The notes under the pieces are model-generated. The model ran no database searches. It was given only the letters and a program-made list of their open reading frames with translations, and had not been told where the DNA came from. A DNA stretch of 64,000 bases. It comes from Pyrenochaeta sp. MPI-SDFR-AT-0127. Taxonomy: Eukaryota; Ascomycota; Dothideomycetes; Pleosporales; Cucurbitariaceae. Both the position numbers and the translations under genes were made by a program. The DNA lies in NCBI GenBank assembly GCA_020747015.1, contig JAGTJM010000005.1:620001-684000 (forward strand), read 5' to 3'. Positions 35,388 through 46,149 of the stretch are shown in pieces (the first letter of the stretch is position 1; every line of letters starts with the position of its first letter).

Positions 35388-35876
35388 GAAGACTTGCTTG
35401 CATGGAGCGATAAGGATCCAACAAGAGGGTAGAATCAAGGCCCGACAAGGAGCAATGGCTATTCAAGCATATATAGAGCATCTAAGCATCATATTATAGT
35501 GCAGTTTATTTAGCTTTCAACATCATGCGCCATGCACAGAAGCAGTTGTCCTTCTTGAACTGCTTTCAGCCAAAATTTGCTCATTGTACCCAAGCACGTC
35601 TACGGCTTATTGTCAATCAATGTGGTGAATTTGAGCAATTTGTTTGTATTTCAATACTCCTATTCAATTCCCCTCACGTGCCTTAGCATACCGATATTGG
35701 GGCGGAAGCTGTCGAAAATATGACGTCAGCCTAATGATGCTTTCTCACGCGATGTCGCAATGGAAACTCCTGCACCATAATAATCTCAATCCTTCCAGCA
35801 TACGCTGTTAACCTACGGAGCTTCCACCATACCTATTCCATACGAAACCACACGCTGTAACAGCAGGACTCCCAAA
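35388..35876. promoter_or_regulatory. Spacer holding the promoter of the second small mitochondrial gene
   Basis: About 490 bases with CACGTG at 35677-35682 and TGACGTCA at 35721-35728. No gene seen. Confidence 0.55.
35677..35728. promoter_or_regulatory. Second CACGTG plus perfect CRE (TGACGTCA) pair
   Basis: CACGTG at 35677-35682 is followed by TGACGTCA at 35721-35728, about 150 bp before the start codon at 35877. The order, spacing and distance nearly match those of the upstream neighbour. Confidence 0.55.
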
Positions 35877-36185
35877 ATGACTCGTACATTCCTAACCACG
35901 TTGCCATTTCGCATACCTATGACCCTTCCCACATGTCGGACTTTCACCACAACATCCCGGGTTTTTATCAAGGAAGATGCACATCGCACACCTGAGCAAG
36001 TCGATAAAGCGAAACAAGAGCAACTGCAGGAGCAAAAAGAGGGGAAAGGAAGGTGGCGTGAGGATCTAGCAAGCCACGGCGAGAGCAATATTGCTGCGGA
36101 TAAGGAGAAGGTTGGTGATCATCAAAGCCATATGGAAAGGCTACAGCAGGAAACTAAAGAAAAGGGTGAGAGGGGTGAGATTTGA
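35877..36185 (+). CDS. Small hydrophilic helical protein with mitochondrial presequence
   Basis: A single exon of 102 residues. Residues 1-35 form a basic, Thr-rich presequence (CRTFTTTSRVFIKEDAHR). The remainder is highly charged and helical, rich in Lys, Glu and Gln (EQVDKAKQEQLQEQKEGKG, SNIAADKEKVGDHQ). The composition is LEA-like, and no catalytic motif is present. Its pairing with the preceding gene and the shared promoter layout suggest stress-linked mitochondrial protection; this is inference. Confidence 0.75.
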   Translation: MTRTFLTTLPFRIPMTLPTCRTFTTTSRVFIKEDAHRTPEQVDKAKQEQLQEQKEGKGRWREDLASHGESNIAADKEKVGDHQSHMERLQQETKEKGERGEI

Positions 36186-37867
36186 GGAGAAACGAGCGGC
36201 GCAACAGCCAGAAGTAGACGCTCGGGAGGGTGTGGGTCGATGGTAGTAAACGCATATTTTGGGGTGAAAATCGCCTTTCTCTAGCACAAGCGACACACAA
36301 TGTTAAACACTACTATATATGAACTGTTGCTCATGTTCACAATAGAAAAATCAACATACAATGTCCGTAGGGCGTCAGAGCCAGGTTGGCTTCAGTAAAG
36401 TGCTCTGACAACACCAATAGAATAATTGCGCATTGCGGATGCCATCTTCTATTGCAATCTCCACTCCATCTCAATGTTCTTGTGCCAGAGTATTACGTTT
36501 ATCGAATCATACTTCACGCTTTCCAATTACTTCCTCATGCCGTTCAAACAAAACTCACTTCCCCTTCGTCAAGCACTTACGTTGTCCAAACTGCCATCTA
36601 ACGATTGAGAGACCAGATGCTGGCCACCCTAGTCTAACTCAAAACAATCTACCAAGTAGCGAGTCGGTTCTCGAAGGGGCTTTCTAGGCCCGCATGCAAC
36701 ATTCTGATGGCAGCAAAAGGTTTGTTGGATAGCAAAGACATCTGGAGATCCTACGGTGGTTGGTGCACCCAATACAGATACCCTGGTCCGAACCTTCGAT
36801 GCCTGACTGCTAAGCAGAAGAGTGTGGAAATTTATCTCGCCATCAATACAGCAGATATGAACAGGAGATCCTTACAAAACCGGAGACGGACAGCTTGCAG
36901 TGCAATATCAATTAACACGGGAAACGGGAAGGTAACGCTCAACACAACGCTCTGGAGTTTTGGAGAAATCCTGAAGAAAGGGTCGCCATCGACACAGGGT
37001 AATTATGATACAATTTGAGGGGATACATGAAGCCGACGTGTTTTGAATTCCTTGGTCACGCGCCTTCGCCTGGATGAATTCCTATGCATATCTTTGATGT
37101 ACGGCGACCTTCGAGGATACACATGTTTGGAGAAGCTATCTAGTGAATTCGTAGTCAGTCTCGCGCCCCCATGCCCTTTATGATACTTTAAATACACGAA
37201 AATTTGCCGCTAACGTTCGCTCCTACCCCGAGCACGCCTTGCAGTGATTTGGCCCAAGTTCGTGAAGACGGCATTTTTTTCCCCAATCGCGGTTCTTCAT
37301 CATGCAGCCATAAATTTCTCTACGGAACTTGACAACCTGTACATAATAGAGTCACTGCTAGAGTTAGCCAAGGGGAAAAGTTGTTTCTCATAGTGCGCTA
37401 CCGGAGGTGTCCGAGAAGCGCACAGTATTTGCAGCAAATATGCGATCTTCTGCTCAGCCATTCGCTATCTCTCTTATTTTCTTTTATCTGCCCGTAACGA
37501 AAAGTAGGGCCACATATTTGACATGTAAAATTGGTGGGCCGATTATGTTGTTGTTGTCCCTTTCGGGAGGCGTTCCGAGGTGGTGGGGTTCGGTTGTCCC
37601 AAACTGGAAACCTTTTGCGGCTCCGCAACGGAAATCCACAAGACGTTCAGGAAGCGTGCGATTGCACCATGCCTTCGCGACGATTTAACACACTTCTGAG
37701 TCTTAATTGGTTTGCCAGTCCGGTGAGGGGATTGCAACTTGGCGAGGCGCAACGACAGCAGAGAAATGTATTTAGTCTCGCCATGGACGGACCTTTGATC
37801 CTCACTATATCAACTCTTCCTTACCAGACATTTTGCCTTCCGACCACAAGAAACTTTCGAATTCAAT
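36186..37867. other. Intergenic, 1.7 kb, no gene supported
   Basis: Several overlapping short frames occur, the longest at 36707-37018 (103 codons), but none has recognisable motifs or conserved features. The last 150 bases should contain the promoter of the next gene. Confidence 0.5.
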
Positions 37868-38440
37868 ATGCCCTCTCTTCATCCCTCAATTGATAATGGC
37901 ATTGCAAAAGGCGATGCCAACTTTTCTGGTGGCAAACTTTTCTGTCACTGCCTTTCGAACAAAGTTGAGGTGACTCTCAACAGTAACGTTGCACACAACC
38001 ACGCATGCGGCTGCTCGAAATGCTGGAAACCTGAAGGCGCACTATTCTCTGTTGTCGGAGTGATCCCTGTGGATAACCTATCCGTTACCGCGAACGCTGA
38101 CAAGCTCAACATCATCGACTCCTCAGCGGCTATCCAGCGCAACGCTTGCAAGGAGTGTGGAGTCCATCTCTTCGGGCGAATCGTCACCGATCATCCGTTC
38201 AAAGGCTTGGATTTTGTGCATACAGAATTGAGTGACACGAAGGGATGGCAGGAGCCCCAATTCGCAGCGTTCGTAAGCAGTATCATCGAACAAGGGTTTC
38301 ATCCGGAAGGAATTGATGGGGTCAGAGAGAAATTTAAGAGTGTTGGACTTCAGACCTATGATGTGTTGAGTCCGCCGCTGATGGATTTGATAGCGACTTA
38401 TACGGGACAAAAGAGCGGGAAGTTGCCTGCTAAGTTGTAA
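37868..38440 (+). CDS. Glutathione-dependent formaldehyde-activating enzyme (S-hydroxymethylglutathione synthase)
   Basis: A single exon of 190 residues, the usual family length. The zinc-binding cysteines of the Gfa/CENP-V fold are present: KLFCHCLSNKVEV, then HACGCSKCWKPEGALFSV, and later CKECGVHLFGRI. The enzyme speeds the joining of formaldehyde and glutathione, the first step of formaldehyde detoxification. The C-terminal region (HPEGIDGVREKFKSVGL, LSPPLMDLIATYTGQKSG) matches the fungal form. The glyoxalase I gene, another glutathione-dependent aldehyde enzyme, is about 6 kb away. Confidence 0.92.
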   Translation: MPSLHPSIDNGIAKGDANFSGGKLFCHCLSNKVEVTLNSNVAHNHACGCSKCWKPEGALFSVVGVIPVDNLSVTANADKLNIIDSSAAIQRNACKECGVHLFGRIVTDHPFKGLDFVHTELSDTKGWQEPQFAAFVSSIIEQGFHPEGIDGVREKFKSVGLQTYDVLSPPLMDLIATYTGQKSGKLPAKL

Positions 38441-39484
38441 CAACGTGCGTCAAGAGCAGGAGGTAGGAAGTACAAAAGATGTGCACCAGGCGCACTAGAA
38501 CCTCCTAGATCGCATTTAAACAGCAGCGACACCATCAAAAACTATAAGTATATCAAGAAAGTCAATAATTATAGTGCAAGGAAGCGTTCTAAACCCGAGG
38601 TCGATGAATGACGGTTTATATTCGCACAAAATCGTGACTCGGGCACCGTGATAACCCGCTACGCATAAATCAGCATTAGCGGCAGTATCTAAGCAAATCT
38701 CAATCACCTATCGCACCCTATATAGGACTAAGAACGGCGGCTAGAGAAACCAAAGGGGGTTGGGGGGCGAAATGGGTCTAATATACCATGACACTTGCGG
38801 TCCTGCAAATCCATGGTTGTCTCACAAGCTGTGAGAGGCTGTCAATCAGATTGGGCATGATGGAGTTTACGTGGATGTGGAACAGTTCAATTTTCAGGGA
38901 TTGAAACCTCCAAAAACCAATGGGCTGGTGAGACTACGTGTGAATAATAAATGGCTGTGTCAAAGTGCTGAATTGCGATTTGTCTGACTCTCTAAATAGT
39001 ATTGATGGGATCGCTCCTGTACAAATTCTGATGGCTGTTGGTTGTGAGTGCTTCATTCATCCCAGCCTTAATTACCGTGTGTAAGATGGCCAAACACACC
39101 GCTAATCATTTCCCTCCTAATCTAAAACACACTCCACGGCCACGACTCTGGCGCATGAAGGGCTCTTGATATCTGTATTCCTCAGGACTCCCACCAATTG
39201 ACAGCCAATTCTTAGAAACCAGTATCTAACCCCATTGCTCACAACACATTTATCTTGAACGCTGGCACGCAAATGGCAAGCTTACACCATCTTATGATGA
39301 TCACTACTCGAATAGTTCCTCGTGTTTCTGGATGATGGTCCTCATTTAGCCTTGGCATTTCCGCGGGAAATCAAGCAAATATACGACAGTAGCACTCAAT
39401 TTCAGGTGTGAAGTTCCTGTGTGACCTCGAATGTATGATCTACAATGCACAGATGTTACTTACTCTCCGTGCTTCGGTAGAGGC
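38441..39484. other. Intergenic, nothing recognised
   Basis: About 1 kb between the 3' ends of the Gfa and C2-kinase genes. There is a short run of G at 38757-38768. No coding content recognised. Confidence 0.55.
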
Positions 39485-42068
39485 TCATAAGTGGTGTTGG
39501 GAGTCATTGTGCACTGTTCTTTGTCCGTCAAACCTAGCAAGGCTAGGCTGCAGTGCAGGTTCATCCGGTTGTAGTGACCACAAGTCATGCCTTGTATTGC
39601 GACCTTGGACATGGTTTACGTGAGTCTCCAAGTTTTTTGGCGCGTACTCCTGTTGTCTGAAAGGATTGTTACTCCCGTTGCTTGGTGTCGTGGATCTAAA
39701 TGGATTCGTGCTAGGGTATGAATCGGCAGATTTCGTGCCAAACACCGTACTTTGCTGGTAGTAAGCGGATCGATCGATCAGGGTCTCTTCGGTGATATTC
39801 AATTTGTTGAACGCATTTTCAAGTTGTTGTTTGGCGATTTTTGATGTAGACCTGCTCAAGTCCTGATGGGCCGAATTGGTAATGAACCCACTCTCTGGAC
39901 TCAAGTGGCTGATGTTCGGATTGGCTGGACGAACAGTGGAAAAGGTATCAATGTCAGTCCCTGGAGCAGATTTATTAATGTTTGTAGTGCTATGATCAAC
40001 TCCTGGTCTGGAGACAATGTCTCGTTCTGGAGTTCTCTGTCTTAGATCAAAAGATCCCGTGTTTCGGTTGTTTCGGCTGCCTTGAGTTGCTTGATTAGGA
40101 ATATAAAGAGTATCTGAATTACTTTGCGCTATTCCAATGGCTCGAGGAAGCAAACGCGGAACTGCGGATGACACTCCGAAGGACGATGGTGGAGTTAGGT
40201 ATCGTGGGGAAGCTTCGTGCATAGTGTTCAGCTGAGACTCAACCACGTTGCCCAAGCCTGCAAGAGTCAGAGATATTCAGTAATGCTTGGATCACAGTTA
40301 GGGTCATCACTGATGAGTACGTACTGGATATTCTGGTCGCCACTTCCGATGCACAGCATTCACCTAAATAAGCACTGAACGCCAGTCTCCGCAATACCTC
40401 ATCTATCGACGGGCGATCACTTGGTGTAAAGGCAAGCATCTCTGGAATAAGTTCGGCGACGCTAGGGCCACCCCAACTGGTGTCTAGTGCGCTTTGTAGT
40501 GGCAACAACAAGGCTCTCACTTCGTTGAGATTTGCTTGAAAATACCACCCCTTTTGCTTCCACGGCATCACACGTTCCGCAGGCATCAGTATCGGTCTAG
40601 CCAGTTGAAAGGCCATCTCGATGAAAATGCATCCAAGAGAGAATATGTCTTCTGGTCGGCCACAAAGCTGTTTTCTTGCTCGCTCAGGAGCTTGGTACTT
40701 GAGCGTTATGTTTTGGCCTCCATCCGTGGCGCTTTGAGTTAGTTCTGATATGTCCTTTGACCATCCAAAGTCAGTCAACCATAACCCATCCGACGAGAGT
40801 AAAATTTGCGATGGCTTCAAGTCTTTATGACGGATGCCTTGTTGGTGAAGCCAAGCCACAGCATTCGTGATACATCCAAAATTCGAGCGCAGAATCCCCA
40901 GTGACATTTCATAAAGACGTGTACCGCTCTTCTCCAATGCACCTTTGAGGCTCCAAGGTATTCGAAAGCCTGTCATCGTAGAAAGACTTTCAACAGCTAG
41001 GTCCAGGTCCTCAGTCCTCGTTCTGATACCCTCAATCCGTTCATGTTCAGTCCACTGGCCCAGTAGATCAACGTCTTGAAGAAAGACCGCAAGGTCGCAG
41101 TGAGCTACGGGCCAAATCAAGAGTCCTAGTTCGTATACTCCCCTTTGTCGGTGAATGTACGATCCAATCAGCTCTACGATATGCTTGTGGCGCTTCTCTG
41201 TAATCTGTCCAAGTATCTTGATTTCATTCAGCTCATATTCAGTCAGTCGCTTGGCGTAGGTTCTCTTTAAAGCTAGGGAAATTCCATCAAGGTTTACTTC
41301 GTGGACTACGCCAATACCGCCGCCTCCTAGTCGTCGCCCTGGACTGAAAGGCTCTGGCTCTTCCCTTGCGAGGCGCACCTGTCGCGTAGAAAATTTACGA
41401 TTCCAAGCCGATAACGCATCCTCACTGGCAGTACTTCGGCTCGATAGGCTTCCTACCTCTGTAAGTGTTGGTCTCCGCATGTCAGCCAAAGGCTCGGAAG
41501 TGGCGGATAAATGAACAATGCTTGGCTGTGATGTATACGAGGACTGGTTCGTAGATGCCGAATAACTCGGAAGTGTGTCTTCCATTTTAGGCGCTATTTG
41601 TTGTAATTGACTTTTGGGAGAATGCAATGCATTCCCAGAACGCTGAGAGCCTTTCTGTGATGCAACGTTGGCAAGTGTGCGAATATTGATGATCACTTTT
41701 CCGTGAACAACAACGTTATGAACCGACTTCTTTAAATCTCGTGTCAGCATTTCATCGCCACCCGAGTCCAAGTCTAAAATCGCCGCTATACGGACATTGA
41801 TGACACCTAAAAACCCTTGATCTTTTTTGAGGAATTTCTTTTGATCGAATATGACCACTGCTAAAATACTGTCTTCGTTCACAACATAGTCAAACTCTTC
41901 GTTCCAGTACGGATTCAATGTTTTCTTGATTACGGAAGTAGCTCGTGTCTGCGCGCCATTGATGGTGGCCACCGCGAACGGATCTGGAAAGCCAAACACA
42001 TCGCGCTTGCACAGGCCATCTGCAGCAATTATGGTGATTCGTACGTTCGGCTCGTCGGTGTTGCTCAT
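39485..42068 (-). CDS. Rsp5/Nedd4-type C2 domain fused to a protein kinase domain with NPF tail
   Basis: Two exons, 40325-42068 and 39485-40257, joined across a 67-nt intron give 838 residues. Residues 8-132 are a C2 domain close to that of the HECT ubiquitin ligase Rsp5/HulA (DVFGFPDPFAVATINGAQ, NPYWNEEFD, KKDQGFLGVINVRI, DSGGDEMLTRDLKKS). There is no WW or HECT domain. A Ser-rich linker contains LPSY. The kinase domain spans about 242-565: G-loop LGGGGIGVV (247-255), Lys268, Glu282, HKDLKPSQ (414-421), DFG (433-435), APE-like APER (460-463) and DIFSLG. The catalytic-loop Asn is Gln421. The C-terminal tail is disordered and carries two NPF motifs (766-768, 779-781), which bind EH domains of endocytic proteins. 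The kinase reads as mostly intact; substrates are unknown. Confidence 0.88.
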
Positions 42069-42567
42069 GTTTATAAACTTTTATAGGGAAGTGAAAAATC
42101 AAAGAACTGTGCAGAATTCGTTGCTATATTGACCCTGACTGTGACCTGACGAACTGATGTATTATTGCTCATGATCGGCCCATGACGTAGCAAATCTTAC
42201 TCGTATAAAGCTTCGAAGGATACCAAACTACGCCTGTTAGAAAGCGTTTCTCAATGAACTCGTCCACCTCAAGATGCAATCCTGGCCAAGGAGACTCACA
42301 AAACAGCTTGATACTGAAAAGACTTAAAAGCGCCAAGGAGGGGCGCAAAGATCAGCTCGTCGCATGCAGTAAGCTCTATTCACGTTATTGCTCTGATCAT
42401 GGGTATGAGATACCGTGTAGGCGAAGTTGAAAATGCGGCTCGTAAGGCCAGAAAGCTGAGATCCCGCATTTCTTGGCATAAGATCGTGTTGCGTGCGGGG
42501 TCTGATATATCAGGCGTGACATCTCAGCCACATCAGGACACTACGAAACGGAGAAGCAGCCGGAACA
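42069..42567. promoter_or_regulatory. Divergent promoter between C2-kinase and hydrolase genes
   Basis: About 500 bases between divergent start codons. No gene or known site recognised. Confidence 0.45.
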
Positions 42568-43626
42568 ATGCCATCGTTGCAAGCTAATGATGGAGTCAAC
42601 CTTCATTATCAGACATATGGCTCAAGTAATGCGGCTCCCTTGATTTTGGTTAGTGTCACGTACCCTAACCACAGCCACGGACCAAAGCTTCACTTGACTA
42701 TATGAAAGCTTCAAGGCGCAGATGTGCTGACATCACGACCAAGCTTCACGGTTTTACGGGCTCCAGTAGAGTTTTCAGACGCAACGTTAATGCCCTCTCC
42801 CAGGACCACTATGTTCTTGTTCCAGATCTCCGAGGGCATGGCAACTCAGACAAACCAAACTCTGGGTTTCACGTTGCTCGCTTAGCACTCGACTTGAAAA
42901 ACATTATCGATCACTTCCACTTGCAAGAAGGTACGATATCGGCGATTGGCACGAGCCTAGGGGCGGCCATTCTTTGGTAGCACACAAGTCTATGCTGGGG
43001 ATTGATCTAAGCTGACGCAAGGCAGGTGCTATTGTGAGCTGTTTAGCACGAAAGCATTCTCACATGTTGTGTTTGTCGATCAAGCACCTCTGCAGGATTA
43101 TCTTTCAGCTTGGGGACCAGAATATGGCAATCGCGGCTGCCACTCCCCAGAAACGTTGCACAAGATGCAGCAGGCCCTCAGCAACAATCCAGCTTCTGCT
43201 CATCGGGACACAATATCTGCATGCCTAGGCTACAGGTCTCATCCACAGCCAGGCGACCCCAAGGAAGGGTCAGAAGAATGGAATGCCGACGAAACCTTCT
43301 TTCTTCAGGAAGCATTGAGGGGGGACGGATGGTGGTATGGAAAGCTCATGGCAGACCACACAGCGAATGATTGGCGTTACTCAATTGCGCAAAATTTTGG
43401 CCCGGATAGTGGAAGCCAAACGAAGGTTTTAGTCATTGCAAGTAACAGGAGTGGGTGTTTCCCTGCAGCCGGCCCGCTCAAGGTTGTTGAGCTGATAAAT
43501 GGTGAGAGCGAGATCGGGCTTGCCATGGGTGTGAGTATCGAATGGGGCGGGCATTGGTGTTACTGGGAGAAGCCTGAGATGTTCAACAGTCTGGTACTTG
43601 GCTTTCTCTCGCTCATGGGTGGGTAG
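42568..43626 (+). CDS. Alpha/beta hydrolase (epoxide-hydrolase/haloperoxidase-like)
   Basis: Three exons, 42568-42648, 42744-42976 and 43026-43626, give 304 residues. Spliced, the core reads PLILLHGFTGSSRVF (HG oxyanion motif), LVPDLRGHGNSDKP and IGTSLGAAILW (nucleophile Ser in GxSxG). The acid residue is unclear near VLVIASNRSG. The catalytic His is likely in EWGGHWCYWEKPEMF. The last exon forms a cap with many acidic residues. The first intron acceptor is AAG, less usual than the CAG and TAG seen elsewhere. Substrate unknown. Confidence 0.8.
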
Positions 43627-46149
43627 TGAAATTTCACACAGCATTCCAGGCAGCTCCAACCTCTATTGGCGATGTCACGCAGGGAGGTTTTATCATACCT
43701 TCGTTTGATTAATTAAGCAAATAGTTTCATATGGCTTCAGGTAAAACGTTCAGCGCCTCTCATTTGGTAATTCTCTCTAGAAGTCTTCTGAAATAGAGCG
43801 TCTTCAATTCTATATATTCAATCTGAGGGTAACAAGAATTCTTTTAGATAATAGGCCAGATAAACAGCTGAGCAGCATTGTTACCTCTGCACATAGTATG
43901 CAGGAGTAAGAGGGTCAAGACTTAAACTCCCTTCGAGTAGAGACTTCCATGGAAGCAATGAGCTGTCATCTTAGGCAAAAGAAAAGATAAGTGAATAGAG
44001 CTGATATTGTCCTATCTGCAGTGTTCACTGTCTCTGCTAAGAGGAGAGTTCTCCTGTGTCTTTGTTAGATACCTCATACCACAGACTTAAGTCCTTAAGT
44101 CCTTTCGCAAAACCAATAGATTAGCTTAGCCACTATGACTTAGTTTGGCCCCCCATCTCCGTCCTTGGGTGGTACCCCAGATAGTTGACCTGAGCACCGA
44201 CACAATGGTATATCTTGATGAAACTACTGTATTTGTGGCGTCAAATTTGACCTGATCTAGTGAGAGTTGTGCAGCTCAGATCAAGGCTGAATACTTTGGC
44301 CTGCGGGCAATACGGCCATCTCTGGATATGGGGCAAAGACTACCAATTAAAGAATCATACGAGGCCAGCAAGTTCGTGCATCATTTCAAACCTGCCGGAT
44401 AGTCGTATATTGTCAGTCCCCATGGGTAAATCTGAGTAACAATATGCAGACTTTTGCTTCATATCAGATTTATGGGAGTAGATTAATCATCTTAGGTAAC
44501 CATGAGGTTCCAGCGCAGCCAATCTACTGGACAAATTTTCAAGTAGCTTCAAAATATATTGTCAGACAGAATAATTTTTTTAATGCTGTTCTCTAACCTT
44601 CAGAGCTTGCCATCAATGGCCGTCAACCATATACTGCATTCATGGGCCACTTGAAGGTTGACCTCACACGATCCATCTTGCACCATTCATGTAGTCTCAA
44701 CTGTAGTCGCAATTTGATTACTCTTGAATGGTTAGGCGGAGGGAGTGTCAAGATAGCTCGAATTGAAGGATGTATCGGTAGTAAGACGACTAGAATGAGT
44801 GCTTTTCATCCGCCCTGCCGATGCGGTCACAAAGCAATTCCATCAGATAGCAAACAACAATAAAGGATGCTTTTTGGTCTTTTTCTTCTTTCTGAATGAC
44901 CAATAAGCAGAAAGAGCGGTGGCAATGTGACCGGCTTTATTGTAAACGAGATGCAACACCTCGGCATCCCCAATCAATGGTTTTAACAGCAACAATTGTG
45001 TTTCTGGTTCCTCCAGTCTCTCATGGAGTTCTGAATGTGCAGTCTATAAGTATGACTTCTCGGAGCTTACAGCTGCCAATGAGAGACTTATATCCAGCTT
45101 TTTCGATTACCTGACCGCTGTTATGTTCAGTCCAGATTATTGTATGTTGTAGATAGACCGCAAGCATGATATCATTCACATCTACCACGTACAATCATCT
45201 GCAAATGAGGAGCAAATTTGACTAGAAAGCCCAATCTGTCGCTTTTAATACGCATAAGAAGGCTCCTAAATCTCTCCCCTCCGCCCCTCAACAACAAGAA
45301 CCACAACAACAACAAATGAAGTAATGAACCTGACGCGTGGTTCCACCAGAAGCGATCATTGGATATGCTTGCAGCTCAATAGCATGGAATCTACTGACAT
45401 GCGGTTTACGGCTCAGTATGCAAAGAGCCTTGAATAATGCTATATGTCATTGTATCAGCATACTGGGATGAACATAGAACCCTCTCGGTTTCGAGGCTCA
45501 TTGACAAGTCCGCGTAAGAGACGTTCAATATCGCAAACGGCAACTCCTTATTCTGGCACCCATCTAATCGCGTCCAGCCCAACACTTTGAGGGCCAATGC
45601 AGCATCAGAGCCTGTCTTCATAATCCACTGTCGGTGCAGTTTCGCATCAGCCTAGTTGAGTGGACGACAAACGATACAAGACAAGTCTGGCAGCAGTGTT
45701 GCGACCAGAACAATATCCAAGGTACAAGAAACTTGGGAGCCGAGGCGTACAGGAATTCTAGGACTGGGTGCCTCCGAAGAACTAGTCAGCGACTCAGAGA
45801 ATCAACACGGCGAGGGTTTTGGGGATGAGTATGCCGTATCGACTTGTACAGGTCTTTGACTGCTATATTGAAAATTTGGTCATGCTTGGACCAATAGTCA
45901 AAGTAAGTAGTGCAAAGTGAAGTAGTTGATACAGACACTTTCGAGCGGAAACGATGGTTGACTCGTGGATAGGATTTGCACATTAAATCGGAAAAAACCA
46001 TTCATGTGGTACAAAGTTGATGGAAGAATGCAGAATCAAACGAATTATATTTGATCCGGTCCGAGCTCGGTTCAAGGAATGCCTCTGGCTCGCCTTTGGT
46101 GGATTGCGCATGCTTTAGAACAAGATACATGTGGCGCGATCGAACCTCT
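43627..46149. other. 2.5-kb gene-poor stretch, visibly AT-rich in its left half
   Basis: No convincing gene was found. The segment 43740-44600 is richer in A and T than its flanks. Short open frames at 44642-45114, 45406-45621 and 45634-45859 have no recognised family. It could be decayed sequence, possibly touched by RIP, but I made no count. Confidence 0.45.

Noticed and set aside
36707..37018. A 103-codon plus-strand frame
   Set aside because: No motif, no conserved feature known to me, and surrounded by similar random frames.
45406..45859. Short frames on both strands suggesting a gene remnant
   Set aside because: I could not connect them to any family in any frame, so no pseudogene is claimed.
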